Source of the DNA: Chara braunii
Lineage: Eukaryota; Streptophyta; Charophyceae; Charales; Characeae
Length of the DNA: 58,689 nt
Direction of reading: 5' to 3'
Assembly: GCA_003427395.1 (NCBI GenBank)
Contig: BFEA01000083.1
Location: 2,870,682-2,929,370, forward strand
Notes under the pieces: model-generated
Database searches by the model: none
The model's input: the letters and a program-made list of their open reading frames with translations, nothing else
Told to the model about the DNA's origin: nothing
Shown here: positions 1-11,213 of the stretch, piece after piece
Layout: each line of letters opens with the position of its first letter
How positions within the stretch are numbered: the stretch's first letter is position 1
Made by a program: the position numbers and the translations under genes

Positions 1-190
1 CCGATCTGGTAGAGAGTATTTAGATTAGTTTATAGGTATTTGTTCGTACCCTCGTCCCATCACGACGACAATCGTTCCGGTAGAGAGTACTCAGATTGGC
101 TCATAAGTATTGGTTATTACCCTCGTCCCATCACGGGACAGTCGATCCGGTAGAGAGAACTTAGATTTCATCCCTTAATCATATCAGTGC
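1..190. repeat. about 70-bp tandem repeat, 2-3 units
   Basis: The block GGTAGAGAG recurs at 8, 79 and 149, and CCCTCGTCCCATCACG follows it in the first two units. The period is therefore 70-71 bp, with the array cut by the window edge. Units differ by several substitutions. No coding potential is visible. It may be the end of a longer minisatellite to the left. Confidence 0.8.
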
Positions 191-1444
191 ACACACAAGC
201 AACACGACGGCTCACATGAACTTCCATCGCCCTGCTTTGTTCTTCAAACCCAAACATCCTAGGTTCCTTCTCGATTACTTTAGGTTCCTTTCCGTTCACC
301 AGGCATGATTCTTACTTCATTCATATACTCACTTTCCCTTTTGTTAACCTTAGTCATGAAGAAACATAAACGGTATATCACAAGTCATACAAGTAGTCCA
401 ATAGAGGGGTGTAGCCTGTAAAGGTATACGAGACAGGGTCACGTGATGCGTACCTCATGATTCCCTGCCTCCAAAGTTCCTCCTGAACTCCGGCAGAGCT
501 CCCGCAATCGCCCTGCGTTCGATCTTTTGCTCAGTATATATCAATCATTTGAACCTTAAGTTAGACAAATACCAGCATTATCTCAATGGGAACATATCCA
601 TTTAAGTTGAAGAGGCGGGCATTTTGAGAGATTCAAGCGAATGATAAGAATGGAGGGGTTGGGTACCGTCACACAGTGACATGTCTTTCTCCTCTCCGTC
701 GCCCTATATTCTTTGTCTCTCTGGCCGTTGTTTTGTCATACGACGACTGATAATAATAAATAATAATATTATCTAAAAAAATTAAAAAATTAATAATAAT
801 GGCTAAATATAATAATAATAATAGTAATAATAATAATTAACAATAATAATAATAATAATGATATCAGAAATAATAACATTAATAGTGACTACATTTCGTC
901 AAAGCTTTCAGATAGCTTTGCAAAGAGCAAGGGATCAAAAAGAAAAGGAAAGTATTTATTCGATGTCTCATATGCCAAAACTTTCCCTATATCTCACTTC
1001 CCCTTCTCATTTTTGTTTCCGCCACACAGCCTTGGGCACAGTCACCTGCACGTCATTCCGCATGCGTCTCTCTAGGATCATGTATGTGTGCTTGCGGCCT
1101 GCCTTCCAGCAAGATTGTGAGGGCGTACGCTTGCAACTCTATGCGCCAGCCGTCTGCCGCTAGCGCCCCAATACCCGACTGCGGGCTTACGCTGTAGGTG
1201 CCCAGAATGCTCCTACGTGCGTGGTTTGCTTTGTCCGGAAGAATCCCCAAAGTGAGGCTCTAGTTGCATTCCAACCAACCGGCGTGCAAAACCATCCAAG
1301 ACCCACTTTGGAAGATGCTGAGATAAAGGCCCTTTTTTGGATATTCAGGCCTCCCTTCACTTAGGGTGGGCACGAGGCTTGCTGGCCAAGAGCATCGTAC
1401 TGCAAGTGGTACTATTTAGCCTTAATAATAATAATAGTAATGAC

Positions 1445-1501
<57 letters not shown>

Positions 1502-3200
1502 AACAGGTTCACCCAATTATACAACGCCGCAGTTCCCAAGACTTATTTCCCCGGACCCGTGTACAATACGGTTCGACTTGTGTGAGCTTGAACCCGGCTA
1601 TGTCTCTGAACAAACTCGTTTCTCTGAGTTTTCAGTGTGGGCGCTATCGCGCCAGTCACGTCAGTATCGGTTCGTTCACCTGCCATACCGAAGAAGGCAA
1701 GTTTACCTGCAACTTATTAATACTACTAATAATAATAATTGTGATAACCCATGTTATATGTCCCGAGTGAAACCTCAAGGCCGACATGGCAGCCCCCCCA
1801 GTCCGGGCCACGAAAGGGGAAAAGGACCCTACGCATGAACTCAGGGTCTGGGTACCAGCCAGTTGACCAATGTCAACTACTCGACTCCCAACAGTCAAAG
1901 TCATTGTGCACCCAGCCCAGGCCGCTGGTCCGGCACGCATTCTTGTTTGTACACAGGTACCCGGACAGTATCCAGGCCGAAAGGAAATCTGCAACTATGT
2001 GCAACCCAATCCTTTGGCTGTGAGTCGATCTCGCCGAATGTGTTTGTTAATGACCTGAGGCCAAACTGTCCGGCCATTTTTACGTGGGGCTCAGTCATCA
2101 GGGAGTCATCATTCAGTCCAGCTATGCTGCCTTGGAGCTGGCCTGACTCTAGCGGGGCGCTGGTTCGACGCTGATCATTGGCTGCACTCGCTACGATTAG
2201 CAGTGTTGATGGCGCTGTATGCCGGCACATTTCTATTGAACACCGACCATTGCTGACGTGGCGCTGGTCACACTGCATACATAAGATGAATGGTTGTAAC
2301 AATAACAATTATTATAATAATAATAATAGTATAATAATAATATTAATAATAATATTAATATCATTAGCAAAAATGAACAACAACAAAATGACAAAATCCA
2401 AAATGCAAGGTTATATTGGAAGCCCGAATATCGAATGTTGTTCAGAAGCAGATAGGCGCAGACGTATCGCCAAAGGAGAAGCGAGGTACCGAATCTGAGT
2501 GTCGTCGAACACGCCCTCATCTCTCCCAACCGAAAGTACCCAGCCTCCCCCTCGTAATCCGCGCTATTGCCCACGCTACCTTCATGCAGCCGTTTACTTG
2601 TCACTGAACTGACAGGTCAACTGTTTTGAAGTCAGCAGCAGACTGAACCGCATGAAGGTGTCGCCTCTTTGTAAGCTACTGCCAGGTAAGTCCCTCTCAC
2701 TTCCTTTCTTTCTGCATATACGCCATTTTGTTGGTGTCTGCCTGAGACTGTTAGTGTCTGTCTGAGACAACCTGAATCTGTCATAGGCTAGTGTGGCTAT
2801 CGGGTCTCGAACCGTAAGTCCGTCCTGCGAGAGTAAAGGTCGTAACTGCTACAGTTCAGAAGGGTCAAGGTCGTTGCTGCTATAGAGCTAACGGGCCAAA
2901 TCCACAGGTTTCCGACAGAAGCGGCTCTTCAACTGTCGCTTATAGCAACCTGAGGCCAAGTGGGCTGTTGTACATCCATCCCCGCCGAGTCAGCGGTATC
3001 CAGTCCCGGTCTCACTCAGTCCAGCCAGCGAGTACCGTACGAGACCGTGTGTACCGGTCATGGTCAGTCCGAGCCCAGTCCACCAAGTACTGTATGGGAC
3101 TGTGTGTACCCAGGGCAAATGGAAAAGGGGCAGACCAGCGAGCTACAGGAGTATAGATCGAGAGGCGGCGTCCTGCCATTCATTCATTCCTGCCTGAGTC
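191..3200. other. no recognisable gene; microsatellite-rich spacer
   Basis: This 3-kb stretch holds AT-rich trinucleotide repeats at about 748-872 (TAA/ATA mixtures), 1421-1499 (an almost pure AAT run) and 2301-2371. Open frames across them are short, overlap on both strands and translate to poly-Asn or other low-complexity peptides, so I do not call them genes. A consensus-like splice donor (AG|GTAAGT, GT at 2686) followed by a pyrimidine-rich stretch is present, but no matching coding exon could be recognised. Confidence 0.6.
1421..1499. repeat. (AAT)n microsatellite
   Basis: A nearly uninterrupted AAT/TAA trinucleotide run. Frames through it give poly-Asn on the plus strand, which is an artefact of the repeat. 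Confidence 0.95.
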
Positions 3201-3516
3201 ATGCAGAAGTGCTGCCATAGCGTCTCGAGCAAAGTGGTTTGTAAAGACCCCGTGAACGAGGTGGGCGAGAGACGAGTTTGGTCGTAGTGATAGGGTAGCA
3301 GTGGCCATAGCAGCCATAGTTGTAGTGTTAGTGTGAGTGCTGTCTCTTATACACATCTAGATGTGTATAAGAGACAGATGCAGAAGTGCTGCCATAGCGT
3401 CTCGAGCAAAGTGGTTTGTAAAGACCCCGTGAACGAGGTGGGCGAGAGACGAGTTTGGTCGTAGTGATAGGGTAGCAGTGGCCATAGCAGCCATAGTTGT
3501 AGTGTTAGTGTGAGTG
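3201..3516. other. 139-bp duplication flanking adapter (assembly artefact)
   Basis: Positions 3201-3339 and 3378-3516 are identical over 139 bp as far as I can read, and are separated only by the 38-bp adapter at 3340-3377. An exact direct duplication around a library adapter is what an unclipped read through a circularised fragment produces. Only one copy probably exists in the genome. Confidence 0.9.
3340..3377. other. Nextera/Tn5 mosaic-end junction adapter (contaminant)
   Basis: The 19-bp Tn5 mosaic end CTGTCTCTTATACACATCT is followed directly by its reverse complement, making a perfect 38-bp palindrome. This is the Nextera mate-pair circularisation junction and not genomic sequence. Frames across it give the tell-tale peptide ends ...SLIHI. 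Confidence 0.98.
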
Positions 3517-4027
3517 TGTGTGTTTATAATCTGCGTCGGCATATCTGCGTCTGTGTCTGTTGGTTGGTCCGTCCGACTGTGTCCGTCGGTTTGCCTGTTT
3601 GTTCGTGTCTAGTGGTTAGAGTGTCTGTGTCCGTCTGTTCCCCTGTTTCTGTCCGTCACCTGCCCAGTTGGGCGATGTACATAGAAACCTAGGATCCGCA
3701 ATGTGATAAAAATAACGGAATAAACAATGTTGTGCAAGCAGAATCTCAACAAGTAATGTGCATTCTAATACACACAAAACGGTGCCGAATAGCGCAGGGA
3801 AAACTCAGATGCAAGGCCTGACCTGCCCAGGACTGACCTCGTTTACATAGTATAAGATAGCGAAGCAGAATGCAAGTGACTAGCCCAACCAATGTTTGTA
3901 TGCAGACCAAACATACACCGTATCCTTTACTAGTTGTGAAGGAGCCTTGCGCTGTACACAGGAAGAAAGCGCCAGGTCCAGGTATACACATACGAAGAGG
4001 AGGGAATCAGACGAAAGGAGGGAGAGA

Positions 4028-4262
4028 GATGAGAATGTCATCAACACCAAGTCTTTATCACAAGTCTCAAATAATCCCTCGTTGCAATATCTGAAGCCTA
4101 AAAGTCAAGTCTGGATCCGATGTCACCAAGTTCTTTCTCTCTTCTGTTTAGACCCGATGTCACCAAGTTCTTTCTCTTTTCACCCGTAGTCCGCAGATGT
4201 AGTGAAGTCAGATAATGAGAGGGGGAGAACGAGATGGCAGACTAAGAAGAGGAAGAAGAAGA
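4028..4262 (+). repeat. dispersed repeat, copy 1 (partner at 4809)
   Basis: Aligns by eye with 4809-5003. Shared landmarks in order are GAATGTC, CAAGTCTT, AATCCCTCGT, GAGTCTGGATCC-like and GTGAAGT, and both end in a GAGAGGG/GAAGAGGA stretch. The copies are clearly diverged. Copy 1 also carries an internal duplication of GATGTCACCAAGTTCTTTCT near 4120-4175. Non-coding. Confidence 0.65.
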
Positions 4263-4451
4263 ACTCTCTCCCTCATTTTCTCTTTGTCTGTTTGTTTGTT
4301 TTTTTCTGTGTCTGTTTGTTTGTTTCCCTCTGACTGTCTGTCCGTCCGCTCCTGCCTGTCTGTTCTTGTCAGTACCCGTTTCTTCTCCCTTCTTTCTCCT
4401 CCCCCTCTTTTCCCCCGTCTTCGTCCTATTACGCCTTTAGTCAAAATCAAC

Positions 4452-4520
4452 AATAATAATACTGATACTACTACTACTACTACTACTACTACTAATAATA
4501 ATAATAATCATATCAATAAT
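4452..4520. repeat. (ACT)n/(AAT)n microsatellite
   Basis: A run of about nine ACT units passes into AAT units within an AT-rich stretch. Simple sequence only. Confidence 0.9.
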
Positions 4521-4808
4521 AATGACTACAATAACTATACAGTAATAATAATATCAATCAATCCGCATTGTACATATGAGACCAGATAGTTTTGTCCTCG
4601 TACCAACAACGGAATTGGTATCACGAGATTCGCCAAATAAAAACACACCAAGGGTTCATAATTGACAATGCTGAAATAGTCCCATCATCATCATTAACGA
4701 AAAACCAGAGTTGATATCCTATCTGGCGCTCGGCGCCCAGACTACATATGGCAGATCCTAACTAGCCTATACTTCATCGTCGAATGTTGACTATACAACA
4801 TTCTCGAA

Positions 4809-4997
4809 GTATGGGAATGTCGTCGACATCAAGTCTTCAATACAAGTTCCAACTAATCCCTCGTCAAATGTCAAAAGCCCAATGTCGAGTCTGGATCCAA
4901 ATGCCACCAATCCCTCTCTTTCCTAGTCTGCTGATCCAGTGAAGTTAGGTAGCGAGAGGGTGATTGGGAAATGGTGAACTGAGAAGAGGAGGAAGAT

Positions 4998-5003
<6 letters not shown>
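4809..5003 (+). repeat. dispersed repeat, copy 2 (partner at 4028)
   Basis: Diverged direct copy of 4028-4262, about 780 bp downstream. It runs directly into a (TG)n microsatellite, whereas copy 1 runs into a polypyrimidine stretch, so the similarity ends at the simple repeats. Confidence 0.65.

Positions 5004-5036
<33 letters not shown>
5002..5036. repeat. (TG)n microsatellite
   Basis: Uninterrupted TG dinucleotide run of about 17 units. The opposite-strand frame gives alternating His/Thr and is spurious. Confidence 0.95.
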
Positions 5037-5040
<4 letters not shown>

Positions 5041-5489
5041 TATGTATTCCCCGTAGTGTGTAGGAGTACCCTTGAGTACGAGTGCGTCTTTAACTTTGCA
5101 ACAAAGATTGCCGCTAGAACCAGCAAACAACGATAGATAAGCACTTGCAAGCACCGCGCATTCGTAGGCTTGAAAGCACACTCACAAGGTCGAGGACTGG
5201 AGAAGGCATCCTGTGCAAACCCGCGTGGGCCCAAACCCGACTATACAGAGGTGATCACAACAAAGTTCTCAGACGGAATCCAACATCATCAATCCCAAAC
5301 CTGAACTTCAGACTTTAAACGCAGCTATGGCTAGCAACCACGAGCGATATCCACCAAACAGTAGACACAACATAAAAAACGAAACGATCATACCGCGCTC
5401 AACTGGCAAAAGCCAACACACGGTCTTTCTTACAATATACCAGCAACAGACACTTCTCCGCACAGACGGAGGCATGAGCGAGAGAGCAC

Positions 5490-5531
5490 ACACACACGTA
5501 CACACACACACACGCACACATGTACATTCAC
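5490..5531. repeat. (CA)n microsatellite, interrupted
   Basis: CA-rich run with GT and GC interruptions. Frames across it give His/Thr or Cys/Val low-complexity peptides and are not genes. Confidence 0.85.
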
Positions 5532-6341
5532 ATACACGCATATCGTGACGATGCACATTCCTGTGTTCTAGCAGTAGATTCATTTGATCTAGTCATCCTA
5601 CCGGTAAATGCACCTTGAAGTCGACCTCGGGACTTAGGATACATATCCGTCATCAAGCGAGATCCGTCATGTTTGTGCAGTATACCGCCCGCATCATGGA
5701 GAAACTGACCGGCCTGAGCCTATCATCTGACGAGTCATGGGGGATGATGGATCCACCCTCGCAACGCCATCCGCACTAGCTGCGTGGCCAAGGTGAGTCC
5801 TTTCCCTCTTTTTTCTTCACCTCTCCCTTCTTCTCTTCGTCCACCTCCTTTCCCTCCCAGTCTCTATTCTTCTACCTACAACCCTCTTATCAGTCGAATC
5901 TATCAGATAGACGAGGGCCAAGTCATCAAGTTAAACTGGAAATAGTCAGGGTCTGCGCGGTGCGTGGTTGGGCTGCTTGATAACGTAAGCATACGCGCGA
6001 TCCTGGCTAGTGGTTACGCTTCACCTTCTCTCCCTCGTTTCTCACCGCCGACTTCATCCTCCTTTCTTTCCCGTATGCTAGTCATTCCTCCTTCTTTACA
6101 CGTTTCCTCCTTCCCTCCATATGGTAAACTTTAAAGAACATCTCACAGCGCCCCCAGAGGCAAACCGCCGAGATCACCGCAATCCAGACACTTCACCAGA
6201 CCATTCATAGGTAGGAGCAACAACGGTGTATACAAAGGGCAGGGACGTAATCAGCACGAGCTGATGACTCGCGCTTACTAGGCATTCCTCGTTCAAGATC
6301 GATAATTTTTATAATCTACCCTTGGTAATAACTAAACAATA

Positions 6342-6440
6342 GTTAATAATTCGTAATAATAAACAATAAATAATAATAAAAAACAATAATAAATCATAAA
6401 TAATAAATAATAATAGTAGTAATACTGACAATAATAAGTC
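6342..6440. repeat. AATAA-rich low-complexity tract
   Basis: Imperfect AAT/AATAA repeats over about 100 bp. No gene. Confidence 0.8.
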
Positions 6441-6533
6441 ATAATAAAATATCCTATCTACGTTGACGGCCAGATTCATTCATGTCGGATTTCCCATCGA
6501 GGGATGATAGTGCATCAACAATCACGTCTTTCA

Positions 6534-6557
6534 CCCCCCCCCCCCCCCCCCTCTCTT

Positions 6558-6591
<34 letters not shown>
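6534..6591. repeat. compound C-run / (CT)n / (CA)n microsatellite
   Basis: Eighteen Cs are followed by CT repeats and then CA repeats. A second (CT)n(CA)n compound repeat lies at 6724-6760, about 190 bp away. The pure polypyrimidine strand is of a kind that can form unusual DNA structures, and its length is likely unreliable in a short-read assembly. Confidence 0.9.
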
Positions 6592-6723
6592 TCCATCGAT
6601 AGGATGAGCGAAAACGGAATGAATCTTCCGCTGAATCGTGACAATATACACGGCCACTATTTGATTTGCTCGTTTTAGCGATCCAAGCAGCGTGTGGCGA
6701 GGTGCGGGTCGGAGACTTAGCCG

Positions 6724-6760
<37 letters not shown>

Positions 6761-6770
6761 GACACACACC
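6724..6770. repeat. (CT)n(CA)n microsatellite
   Basis: Twelve or so CT units pass without a break into CA units. Simple repeat. The minus-strand Glu/Arg-rich frame across it is an artefact. Confidence 0.9.
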
Positions 6771-9441
6771 TGTACCTGTGTCGAACCCGAGATGGTAGCG
6801 TACGATTCCATACGCGCACATACGTACGTACATGTTCATGTATACACTTCATGCACGACAGTGTATACTTCCATGCTTTACTGGTAAACACATTCGTCTT
6901 AGCCCACTGGGAGTAGCGGGAGGGTCAGTTGCGAGATTGGGGACCTACCTGATCTCTCTTTCTCTCACCCTTGTCTCCACTGTCGTCGTTGATGCCGTTG
7001 CCTCACAATGCAATGTGGTTTGTCACGAAGTGTAGGACACCGAGATGATAGTACTGGGACACACGGCGTAGGTGAGTTGCTTCCTTCTGCCTTCCTCCTC
7101 TCCTTCCCTTCTCTCTCTACACCATCCTCGAACCTTCTTCCTTTCTTTTACCTCGCCCCACTTGTTCTCCTTGTTCGTAACTCCTCCTTTCTCCTTTTTA
7201 CCTTTCTTCTCTCGCCTCTCTCTTTCTCTATTCTCTGCACTCGTCCTTCTAGCCTTCGCTCCTGATCACGACACACGCACCGGCGCACCTCGCATGCCCC
7301 GCGTCTCGCTAGCCGGTTTCACGCTTGCTGGCTATGGCATGCATACCCCTGCGTAGGTTCGCTGACTCTCGTCTCCCGTGCTATCGACTGCGTTTGCTTG
7401 CATCAACCCATTCTTCCTCGCATGCTGGATCGTTTGCTTGCGCCGTGTTTTGGCCCAAGCCCGCTTTCTTCTCCTTATCGCATTCGCGGTCCCCCCCCTT
7501 GTTTCTGCGAGAGGACCCTTACAAGGGTATCCGCTCATGATTTTATAGTCGACACAACGTAGGCACCAACAGACAGGCTGAAGACGGCTGAAAACGAAAA
7601 ATGAGGTAAATCCCTCAACTGTTATGATTGAGAAAAGTTTTGTCAGCGCAAGCGCCGAAACACGGCGCGCACAAACTAGAGTCGATGGTAATTTTTTTTT
7701 CGAATGCTCGTCTGCCTTGTCGTAACAAATGCAGAGACGGTAAAGATTAGGGGGTTGAAGTATCAGCTCCGACAGTTTTCCCAGACCCCATTAAGCGACG
7801 TCCCCGTCGCTGGGGAATCTAAATGCAAAAAAAGACCTTCTGACACAACAAGTGGTCAAAATCCGATCCCCTGGATGAAGTTGCGGCTTGAAGACCCTCA
7901 CTGTCCTCCTTGGTGCGTCCATACTGGCAAAATTTTAACTTGGGTTTCCCACATATCCAAAAATGACAATTCCCAAGAAAAGATTATTCCATATAAGCCC
8001 AAATGGGCATACTGGATCTGTACTACAGTTACGGAGGTCACCAAGGAAGACAATGACAACTCTTCCCCCCAACTTTAGACTTGATTTTGCCAGGATCTCG
8101 TTGGGTGTCCGAGGAGTTAGGAATCAAAATCGAATCCCACTCTTTGGACGCGGGTCTTGACCTAAGTTAGATTTTACCGTCCCACCCGAAGTCTAATGCG
8201 AGGGGATCGACAACCTTGGTCTCAACCCACCACAATCGGTTGATCAGGCCGAAACTGCGGCCCACCTCGTTGTTATTTTAGCGATGGTTTCCGTATTGGT
8301 TACGCAATATCGGGTAATTTAAAATTCTCCTATCGTTCTAGACCTGACTCTTGATCCCTCCGATATCTACCTAAACCAATTCCATCATTAAGGAAGCCCC
8401 CTCTCAAGTTTCAGTTCTAGGCTGTAATCGGAAGACCCGCTGCCTGGTTATACTTGGTCAGCAGCCCACGCTGGGAGTTACGTCCCAACGATGCCAATTT
8501 CCCCTCGTCAGTTTGAATGAATGAACCTCTCTGAAAGTATATATGAAAAATTTCACACCAATAAATTTGATATATCATAATTGTCACATTGTCACTGAAC
8601 GAGGGACATCGTCAGAGCCACTTAGGGGTCGTGTCGCTCAAACCTTGATCACAGGCTGGACAGATACACGTCTCGGGGATCTTCAACCAACAGAAAAGTC
8701 AACCAAATATCCATAAAAAAAATGTAAAAGTATTGTTTGACTCCTTGTCTTGTCAGAAAGGTAGAAAAAAAACAAACATTTCATTCATGACTTATACTTT
8801 CGTGACTTGCAGGGTTCCTCAAATGCATCAAGCTTTTAACTTCTTCACACCCCCTTTTTAGGGTCTTTCTCAATAATAACAATATAAGACAAAGCATGAA
8901 AAAAGAATGATCAACAATGTCAAAGCACATTCAGACCGTAAACGTCACATTTCACCCTATCTTTATTGAACACTTAGGAGTTTTTATGAGCATCCTAGTT
9001 CAAGACTTGATAGTTCTGTTTGTACACAATTCCAAGATACCAATTTCACCAAACAAGACCAGACACTGAACCAACTCAGTTGTGAAAGCGAAAGTGTTCC
9101 TCATCGGCATACCCCATAGATAGAGTCAGAAATATACAATTCAAGAGAAGGAAGATCGAATAAGCGGTCTTCCTTCAAAGAAAAAGAAGTCTAAAACCCA
9201 TGTTACATACGTCTCTCATCCTTACTCATTAAATTACACGTGCCGAGCTAACTCCATATCATAATACAGATCTAAAAAAATGTCGACACCTTTTCTGTTG
9301 TTATCAACATTACCTCATAAGAAGAAAAGTTTTTGCCTACTTTATGCTTTTGACCCTTAGTGTACAAAGTCTTATTAAGAGATAGAAAAGATAGTGAATG
9401 ATTGCAGAGATCATAGGAGGTCAAGGTACATATTTTTCCCC

Positions 9442-11213
9442 CTAGTCTACCATACTAAGGTTCAACTGCCTATACAACCGAGCCCTGAACCCATCCTTGG
9501 CCTTCTTAACATCGTTCCCTTCCCTGTCAATAAGCTTCTTATTCTCATCCAACCTGACCAAACCCTTTTCCTCATCAAACTTAAACCCTGGGCATTCCTC
9601 TCTCGGATGCATCCCCTTCATGCAATACCAACATAACTTTTTGTCCTCACTCCTTGACTTTTTGACAGAATGATGTAGAAATACAATCTCCTTCTCCCCA
9701 CCTGTTTCCACCACCTCAGAACAAGGTCTCTTTTTACTATCCCTGGATTCGCCTTCATTGGAAGACGTTGTAACAGTGTCAGATGTCATTAGCTCAACCA
9801 GCTTGTTAACAGAAGTTGGAATGATAGTGGGCTGATCACTGTTCTCTTTTCTTAGTTCCAACACTTCTCTGCTTGCTCTTTCTGAGCCTTGCCCTGATGC
9901 ATGAAGTTTCCCTGTAACATTCCTGATTTCAAACCCCAGCTCGCCGTTCTATTCAACTATCTTTGTAGGCGTTTCTGCTTCTTCCCCTTGAGCAACCATT
10001 TTGAGATTCTCTACCTTCTTCTCCTTTGCCTTCCACTTCTCTTCTCAATTCTTGCTTTTCTTCTTTCTTTCTTCCTCCCTTTACAGCCTCCATCTCTTTC
10101 TTTTGCTCACTGACCTTCCCTTCCAGCTGGTCAACTTCCTTCTCCATTTTTTCTCGCTCAATCCTCTCTTTTTCCACCTCCTTGTTTTTACTGTCCAGAG
10201 CAATGTTTAACGATTCCACTTGCTTTTTCAGCCCTTGTTGCTCCTCCTTTACGTTGCTTATTTCAGCCCCCATGCTCTCTACTTCTTTTCCCATCTTTTC
10301 CACCTGTGCATCCCTGCTTTCTTCCCTTTTCCTCAATCTTTGGATCTCTTTTAGGATTTCAGGGATGTGGTTTGCTACTCCTTGAGTGAGCAATTCCTCC
10401 TTCTCTTTTATCCTGTCCTGGAGCTCTCTCATTTGGGTTTCCAGCTCCCTTGCCTCATCATTCCTTCTCTGACCCACTTTTACTTGCTCCAACTTCTCAG
10501 CCACCTGCGCTTCTCCCTCAAGGATCCATTCACAGTCTGATTAACCTGTCCATGTCTGACGCCAACTTAGAGCCTCTGATCGTTTCAGTCAACAAGACCC
10601 TCTCGATCGTCATACTCCAAGGGGCATCTGCAGATAGCTCATCTTTTTTCATTGAAGCAACCATTCTGTTCCTCCATTCCTTATTTTCTGCCTCTCACTT
10701 TTCTCTCTCCTCCTTGGTTATTCTCCTTGATCCTGGTCTACTGAGAAGATTCTCAGCTGTTGTCATCCCAGTCTCTCTCCCAGTTTCATTTCCCTCATCT
10801 TCTTTTTTTTTATTCTCCTTTGGGCCCTCTCTCTCCTTTGCTACCTCTTCCACTTCCTTTTTCCCTTCTTCTTCACCGACCTTGTCTTGCCCCTTCTCTT
10901 TCTCTTCTCCCTTGCTTTGCTCCTTTCCCCTGCTTCTTCCCTTCTCTTGTACTATTGTGGTCTTGTTTGCTGACCCACTCCCCTTCTGAGTTGTTATCCT
11001 CTTCTTGTCAAGTACTTGTTTGAGGGGCACATCATCTTCGTCAATTTATTATTGATTCTTCCTCTCCAGCCTCTCTCCTCTTCTCCCGATCCACAATCCC
11101 TGCTCCTGAAGTAACTGCCTTTTCTTCTGTCTCTGTACGGCCAGGGTATAGGTTCTTCTAAACTTGACAAGAAATCCTCCCCAGGTATCTGACTCCTCCT
11201 TGACCTTCCTCAT
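9442..11213 (-). pseudogene. Ty3/gypsy-type gag, broken (element A)
   Basis: Nucleocapsid/capsid-type gag on the minus strand, assembled from at least four frame segments. Read 5' to 3' it has a basic N-part (11213-11028), a Lys/Glu-rich segment (11030-10698), a short conserved stretch with ...WRNRM and TIERVLL (about 10690-10550), a long heptad-like coiled coil (10504-9960) and a C-terminal zinc knuckle (9864-9442). The knuckle has the exact spacing CX2CX4HX4C (CWYCMKGMHPREEC). It is followed by a tail with DREG and ARLYRQ that the gag at 16214 shares. Breaks are an in-frame TGA at 10695-10697 (probably a Trp codon), a frameshift near 10540, another near 10005 and a TAG near 9940. It directly follows the integrase of this element on the same strand, which is the reverse of the usual gag-pol order. 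Gag identity is secure; function is lost. Confidence 0.85.

Larger units (their letters stand above)
3517..9390. other. no recognisable gene; repeats and low-complexity sequence
   Basis: Nearly 6 kb without a supportable gene. It contains several microsatellites, a diverged duplication (4028-4262 and 4809-5003), pyrimidine-rich tracts after GTGAGT donor-like sites (GT at 5793 and 7072) and an AT-rich part from about 8500. A 124-codon open frame at 7704-8078 (plus) has no motif I recognise, and its composition does not stand out from its surroundings. It is left uncalled. Confidence 0.55.

Noticed and set aside
3357-3542. Small minus-strand frame ending SLIHI
   Set aside because: Its C-terminus is adapter-derived and the remainder lies in the artefactual duplication.
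7704-8078. 124-codon plus-strand frame as a possible small gene
   Set aside because: No motif, no neighbour context and no partner elsewhere in the window; kept only as a remark in the region entry.
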